In this document: one piece after another, positions 58,775 to 64,000 of the stretch
How positions within the stretch are numbered: the first letter of the stretch is position 1
Layout: every line of letters begins with the position of its first letter
Source of the DNA: Diphasiastrum complanatum
Taxonomy: Eukaryota > Streptophyta > Lycopodiopsida > Lycopodiales > Lycopodiaceae
Direction: 5' to 3'
Assembly (NCBI GenBank): GCA_029204225.1
Contig: CM055098.1
Coordinates: forward strand, 948,501-1,012,500
DNA: 64,000 nucleotides
Program-made: the position numbers and the translations under genes
The notes under the pieces: generated by a model
The model's database searches: none
What the model was told of the DNA's origin: nothing
What the model saw: the letters and a program-made list of their open reading frames with translations, nothing else

Positions 58775-59065
58775 CTTGTTATGAAAGGATGTAACTCGTG
58801 GGAAGAGAAACAATTCTCTTTCTCTCTTATCTCATTCATGCTTATACATGGTTCTCTTGGGTTTCACTATCCATTGGTGCACTATACTTGTGATATCTTG
58901 CAATTCTATGTGTAGAATGATCAATAATTGCTATCTTTAGATCCACACGTGTGAAATACAGTAGCTTCTTACTGTAATTGTACGAACATCAACAATACTT
59001 TGTGTTTTGTTCATGTTTGATCAAGCTCTATTAGAGTTTGCATCTTATTTTTTGTGTAGATGCTT
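58775..59065 (+). repeat. LTR-like direct repeat, copy 2
   Basis: Partner of 56750-57110, lying about 2 kb downstream. Together they could be LTRs of a short non-autonomous element, or of the copia family that follows. Confidence 0.85.
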
Positions 59066-59640
59066 TTGAATACTTGTTGGATAGTATTAATAGACATGGA
59101 ATGACTTGTTGCTTATCTTTAAGATCTATGATGTTTAGTACTCTTTATGACAAGACAATAAAATTAGATGTTTTCAAATATCCATTTGTTGTTGATAAAG
59201 CAATTTCATTGGATAACTATTTCTTTAATAGTTTGAATAGTGTCATAAAAGATGAAACATCATTTGTATTGGAAATATTTGGGTCCACATGCTTTGAGCA
59301 TGATCATTCCAATGTAAGGACCAAAGATTATCCTATTTCAATGATAGGAATAATTGTAGTGTTTTGCTCTTCAAGTAGAGATTGTAGAATCTACTTGTTT
59401 TCCACCAAAGAAGTTGTCAATGGTGGAAATGTGATCTTTCAAGAGTGGAAGTTTTGTAAACTTGAGAAGCACCTCTAGATCAACACCTTATTCAATTCAT
59501 TGATGGTTTGGAGTCAAGTCAAGTGGAGGAGCAAGCTCAAGACCCGAGGACTCCAAGAAGAACCTTGAGTATCAAGATGGAGCCATCAAGGCAAGTTGTA
59601 TTTGGCAATATTATGTATGCACTTAATAGTTTAATTCAGT
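59066..59640 (+). pseudogene. Copia integrase tail and linker fragment
   Basis: The end of the 146-codon frame reads SSRDCRIYLFSTKEVVNGGN, then VIFQEWKFCKLEKHL, matching the C-terminal tail of copia integrases (family: CRIYLPSTKxVxxSRDVIFxE). In a shifted frame near 59500-59600 SSQVEEQAQDPRTPRRTLSI is the proline/arginine linker ahead of reverse transcriptase. It is truncated at both ends. Confidence 0.6.
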
Positions 59641-61268
59641 GTATCTTCAAGTGCACAAAATGCCTTGAAATCCATGGCTTGGCATGATGTATAGTTTTTG
59701 AAGTGTGCTACATGTATATAGACACATTTGTGGAACATCTTGTAAGGGATCCTTTAAGAGGTGGTGAAAGATCCTTCATGGACATCATTCTCTATTGGAG
59801 TCTCAAAAGTTCCTTGTTTGTAGTTGGATTTTTTAGACACTTCTAAAAGCATTCATTCATCTAGCAAGAGAGTTGTAAATAGATCAAGCTAAATTTGAGG
59901 AGAGTGAAAAATTGCCAAAAATTGGCAAATCTAGCTTGATCAAAAACCATGTAGAATAATGAAAATTATGTACATAAATGGGTCCCACACATTTGAGGCC
60001 ATAGAGCCACATGGGAAACCTACCCTACTATAGGTTAGATCAAGTTGAAAGCATTGGTCATGTCATTTTGGTAGTGATTCCTAGATTATAGGACTACACC
60101 TAAGTTTAAGTTGAAAAATTGACCAACTAGTCACCTACTAGGCATGACTCTAGGAATTAGGCTAGGGTTGCAAATTAGGGCAAGAGAGCCAAGTTAACTT
60201 CCTTATTACATGCTGGAAATCCACCTAACTTCACAAAAGAAGTCACTTTTGCTATGTATTCCAAGCTCCCATAGTGAGAAGATAGATTATTTTGAAGCTC
60301 GTTGGCAATCTTGAGTTTTGTCTGTCCTCTCATGTACATTGATTTTGTGATCCAAATGAAAACAACACTTTGAGTACTTTAAACTCTATTCTAAATCCGT
60401 ACAACAGGCTGCTCTTCACACGTGTGGGCTCAGATTTGTGTCTATGATCTTGTTTATTGATTATAAATGTCTGTTGTGTGTCAGATTGCCAATCTAGATC
60501 AAGATTTGTTGAGTAGGTTTTTGATACATTATTAAGCAAGTACATAATCAGTCTTGTGGATCTTCTAAGATCCATATATGGTCTAAAAAGTACTGTACTT
60601 TCACAATCATTGCGTTGTCAAATGGAATGATCTCTCATCATTGTTGGAGACATTTTGCCTCTTACTAGCACTCGATTTTAGGCTAACAAGTTCCACTCCC
60701 TTCATCATTTAATGATGCATCTTTTTCTCTGATTTCAAAGTTGTACGACCTGTTGTAGCAGCACGTGTGAAGCCTCTAATCAAGTTTGAGTGGTGGCTAT
60801 ATTACTTTTCCTCTTTTCCATCCATGTTGCATATGTATGGAGAGCTAATCAAGTGTAGATTGTGATGCAAGTGATCTCAGTGGACCCTATGGAGAGTTAT
60901 TGGCATTCAAAGTGAGACATATTGAAGAAAAAAAAAAAACCCTGTGTTTTTCATGCTTAAAGGCTATACCATCTTGGATCCTATCGATTTGACTATTTTC
61001 CAATTTTGTACAATCTATCAAGCATTGTTTGGATTATTGATCCTATGTATGGATGAAACTTATAAAATGAAAAATCTGACTTTTTTAGGCTATTTCACAC
61101 GTGTGATATTTGATTTGGAAAATAGAGAGCATTTTTTTACTACCACCTAGAAATTGTCATTTTTGGCCATTTTCAAGTTCATAGTCAATTAGTACTTGAT
61201 TTCATTGAGATCTTAAGATTAGAATTGATTGGATTGAACCTCTGAAAACATTTTTTTTTCTCCAAGAT
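59641..61268. other. No gene seen; leader of copia I
   Basis: AT-rich non-coding DNA before the copia gag at 61269. No convincing primer-binding site was located. CACACGTGTG occurs near 60417 and 61091. Confidence 0.45.
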
Positions 61269-61799
61269 ATGGCCACAAGTGGATCTTATCTATTTGAACA
61301 AAGTGAAAGACTCACTTTTACCAATTACGATACATGGAAGGTAAGGATGGAATCTATCTTTGTACTTCAAGATCTAATAGATATAGTGAATGGGAGTGAG
61401 GAAGAGCCTACAAATACTCAAGAAATTCCCAAGTTCAAGAAGAGAACATGTGTTGCTTTTCATGTTTTGAAGCAAAATGTATGTAATGAAGTCCTAAGAG
61501 AGATTAGTTCATGTCTTAATGCCCAAGATGCATGGAGTACTCTTCAATCCATTTATGAGTCTGAGAAAACTTCAAGAGTCCTTACCCTTAGGAATATGAT
61601 CTTCCAAATTTTTCAAAGAAAGGATGAAAGTGCCTCATCCTATGTATCTAGGGTCAAGGATCTCCATAGTGATCTTTCTTGCATAGATGATTCTATCAAA
61701 TCCAAAGAGATTGTTCAAGTTATTTTGAATGGCCTAAGTGAGGATTTTGATATCATTGTTCAATCATATGCAATCAAAGAGGATCTACCCTCTTTATAA
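61269..61799 (+). pseudogene. Copia I gag
   Basis: A clean 176-codon open frame from an ATG: MATSGSYLFEQSERLTFTNY, DTWKVRMESIFVLQDL, SSCLNAQDAWSTLQSIYESE, VSRVKDLHSDLSCID and QVILNGLSEDFDIIVQSY. These are the blocks of UBN2-type copia gag in normal order. The stop at 61797 comes before the zinc knuckle, which lies in the next frame, so one stop or shift separates them. Confidence 0.9.
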
Positions 61800-62460
61800 G
61801 CCTTATAAGGAGTCTTGATAGCCGAGGAGTATAGGCATCAAACTCGGGTGGCAAGATTCGAAAGATTCTCTCGAGAATGGAGGAAGTGATCAAGCACTCT
61901 TCACCAAGTTCAAGGGGAAGAGCAAAGACAAGAAGAATGGCAAGAGATCCAAGGACAACACAAAGGCAATGGAGAAGCCACTCGAGGAAGATCCGAGCTC
62001 ATCTACTGTGAAGAAGAACAAGTACAAGGTTACTTGTTTCTCATGTGGCAAAAAGGGGCATTTTGCCTCCCAATGCTACAAAAGGAAAAAGCAAGCCAAC
62101 ATCACTTGTGAAGATGAATCTCCTTGTGACAAAGAAGATTCACTTATGATGTATAACTTTTCATCTTCCTCTTTCAAGCATTCTAATGTATGGTGGCTAG
62201 ATAGTGGTGCTTCATCCCACATAAGTAGTGATAAAAACTCTTTTTCTAATCTTATACCATACAAAGGATCTAGAAATTGTATCTATACCGCACATAATGA
62301 GGAATGTATGATAGAAGACATAGGATGCATATCTTTAGATAAGCTAAATCTTAATGATGTGCTCTATGTACCTAGTTTGACTAAAAATCTTATAAGTGTA
62401 GGCCAACTCAATGATGAGGGTCTACAAGTAGATTTCAGAGGAGGTGATCACAAAAGATGA
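61800..62460 (+). pseudogene. Copia I zinc knuckle and protease
   Basis: A lysine-rich tract leads to the perfect zinc knuckle CFSCGKKGHFASQCYKRK (CX2CX4HX4C) near 62037. The protease active site WWLDSGASSHISSDKNSF near 62190 has DSG intact. NDVLYVPSLTKNLISVGQL follows near 62352. The frame ends at 62458, and pre-integrase continues in an overlapping frame starting at 62444. Confidence 0.92.
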
Positions 62461-63440
62461 TGATATAGTAGCATCATGCTCTCATTTTGGAAGGTTATTC
62501 AAGCTTGATGGTAATGAAAATGCTAATCTTTGTTCATATATTGTGCTACAAGGAAAGCTTTCAAGTGAAGATCTATGGCATAGGAGATTGGTCCACCCCA
62601 ACTCCAAGGCCATGCAATCTATGTGCAAGTTGGAGCTAGCTCATGGATTGCCTAAGTCCATGATCAAGGAGCCAAGTCCTTGTGAAGCATGTGCATTAGC
62701 CAAATCTCATGCAAGGCCACATCCAAGAGCAACCATAAAGTCCAAAGCACCTTTGAAACTCATCCATAGTGACATCCATTTCTCATCCACCAAGAGCAAG
62801 GGTGGAGCAACATGTTTTGTAACATTTATAGATGATTATTTTGTTGGGTTTATCTCTTATCCTCTAAAGCACTTGTATATGAGACTTTTATCAAGTTCAA
62901 AGCTTTTGTTGAGAATCAATTTTCATGTAAAATTAAAGCTTTGAGAAGTGATAATGGAGGTGAATACATCTCCACTAAGTTCATAGATTTGTGTGATAGA
63001 TTTGGCATTAAAAGATATTTCACTTGTGCCTACTCTCCTCAATCTAATGGAGTGGCCGAGAGAAAAAATAGGACTCTATGTGAATGTGCAAAGGCACTTA
63101 TACTAGAAGCTTCTCTATCTAAAGATTTTTGGGGAGAAGCAATAGGATGTGCTAACTATTTTTTCAATTTTCTGCCAAATCATGCTATAGAGGATATTTC
63201 ACCGTATGAAAAGTTGTATGGAAAAAAAACCTGAGTTTAATAATCTTAGAACATTTGGATGTGTATGATTTGAACATGTACCTCTTGAAACAAGAAAAAA
63301 AGATTATGCTAATGCTCTTAAAGGCATTATGATAGGCTATTCAAGTAAAGCCTATAGGATCTTTATTCCATCTACTAATCAAACTATGATAAGTAGAGAT
63401 GTGATCTTCCATGAAAATCAAATGCACATGAAGGACAATG
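62444..63440 (+). pseudogene. Copia I integrase
   Basis: LWHRRLVHPNSKAMQSMCKL near 62574 and CEACALAKSHARPHP near 62680 form the HHCC zinc site. The core has LIHSDIHFSS near 62758 (first Asp), then, after a shift, MRSDNGGEYISTKF at 62941 (second Asp) and SPQSNGVAERKNRTLCECAK near 63030-63090 (catalytic Glu). All three catalytic residues are present. The tail has GIMIGYSSKAYRIFIPST and SRDVIFHENQMHMKD up to a stop at 63444. Confidence 0.92.
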
Positions 63441-63689
63441 TGTAGGAATCCCAAGAGCTTATTCATCAAGGAGGAGTCTTTTCACCAAGTATTGATCATG
63501 ATGAAGACTTGTTGGGGCCGAGATCACAAGAGAAATCGAGTCTACCAATGACTCAAGAAGATCCACCCAAGAGAGATCCGAGCCTAGAAGACTCACTTAC
63601 TTGGAAAAGACAAACAAGTGGAGGATGCAAAATCTACATGCTTTTCACACTACCATTAAAAAACCATCAAGTGTGGAAGTGATCTTCAA

Positions 63690-64000
63690 TCAAAGGATTG
63701 GATCAAAGCTATGGAGGTCAAGTATGAAGCTTTGATGCAAAATGAGACTTGGCAACTTGTAGATCCACCTAATGACAAGCATGTCATTGGATGTAAGTGG
63801 GTCTATAGGATCAAGCTCAATAATCATGGATCAATCAATAAGTAAAAAGAAAGACTTTGTGCTAAAGGCTATGCTCAAATCAAAGGCATAGATTATGAAG
63901 AAACCTTTGCTCTCGTAGCAAAGATGGTAACCATTAGACTTCTCATTGCTATTTGTTGCTTTTATGATTGGAAAATGCTACAACTTGATGTGTCTAATGC
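63690..64000 (+). pseudogene. Copia I reverse transcriptase start
   Basis: NETWQLVDPPNDKHVIGCKW, VYRIKLNNHGSINK, a stop, ERLCAKGYAQIKGIDYEETF and ALVAKMVTIRLLIAI match the N-terminal part of copia reverse transcriptase. It is cut by the window end. Confidence 0.88.

Larger units (their letters stand above)
61269..64000 (+). mobile_element. Ty1/copia element I gag-pol, runs off the right edge
   Basis: The best preserved copia coding region in the window. Gag, zinc knuckle, protease, pre-integrase, integrase and the start of reverse transcriptase follow each other in plus orientation with only a few frame breaks (about 61797, 62458, 62942, 63232, 63445). The window ends inside reverse transcriptase at LQLDVSNA, the DVxxAFLNG block. 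The 3' LTR lies outside. The 5' LTR is uncertain; the repeat at 58775-59065 is a candidate. Confidence 0.88.

Overview
This is a window of nuclear DNA from a land plant. It is dominated by decayed LTR retrotransposons, long CT/GA microsatellites and telomere-like (TTTAGGG-type) degenerate arrays. It contains one gene that looks intact: a microbial-type terpene synthase (MTPSL class) at 34778-36473 on the minus strand, with five exons and all expected motifs. MTPSL genes are known from lycophytes, ferns and bryophytes and not from seed plants, so a non-seed land plant is the best guess. The species cannot be named from the sequence.

Layout. 1-4.1 kb: a minus-strand Ty3/gypsy gag-protease relic, interrupted by foreign DNA. 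4.1-6.0 kb: no gene, one (CT)n array. 6.0-19.2 kb: a minus-strand uncharacterised ORF (coiled coil plus a W-rich C-terminal domain) split by a Ty1/copia element (copia A, 6967-18610, plus strand), itself split by a second copia element (copia B, 10349-16295, minus strand). 19.4-23.2 kb: a mosaic of truncated copia and Ty3 pieces ending in a 5'-truncated U6 snRNA copy joined to Ty3 integrase DNA. 23.3-29.2 kb: a 578-bp foldback, two telomere-like arrays, a second inverted repeat and GA/G-rich arrays. 29.2-34.7 kb: non-coding with several segmental duplications and a Ty3 reverse transcriptase scrap. 34.7-37.8 kb: the terpene synthase and, upstream of it, two exon-like ORFs of unknown function. 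38-40.4 kb: short duplicated modules, some palindromic. 40.9-52.7 kb: a chain of at least five Ty3 and copia fragments, plus one long unidentified ORF at 47.2-48.1 kb. 54.0-56.2 kb: a second copy of the uncharacterised coiled-coil ORF. 56.7-64 kb: LTR-like repeats, a copia integrase-tail fragment and a copia gag-pol that runs off the right edge.

How the parts relate. Apart from the terpene synthase, almost everything coding belongs to mobile elements. Their ORFs carry many in-frame stops and frameshifts, so most are pseudogenes. The nesting order is readable: the uncharacterised element is oldest at 6-19 kb, copia A landed in it, and copia B landed in copia A with a visible ACCAAT target duplication. 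The terpene synthase, by contrast, keeps frame across all four predicted introns. All calls rest on reading the sequence and recalled family motifs; no database search was run.
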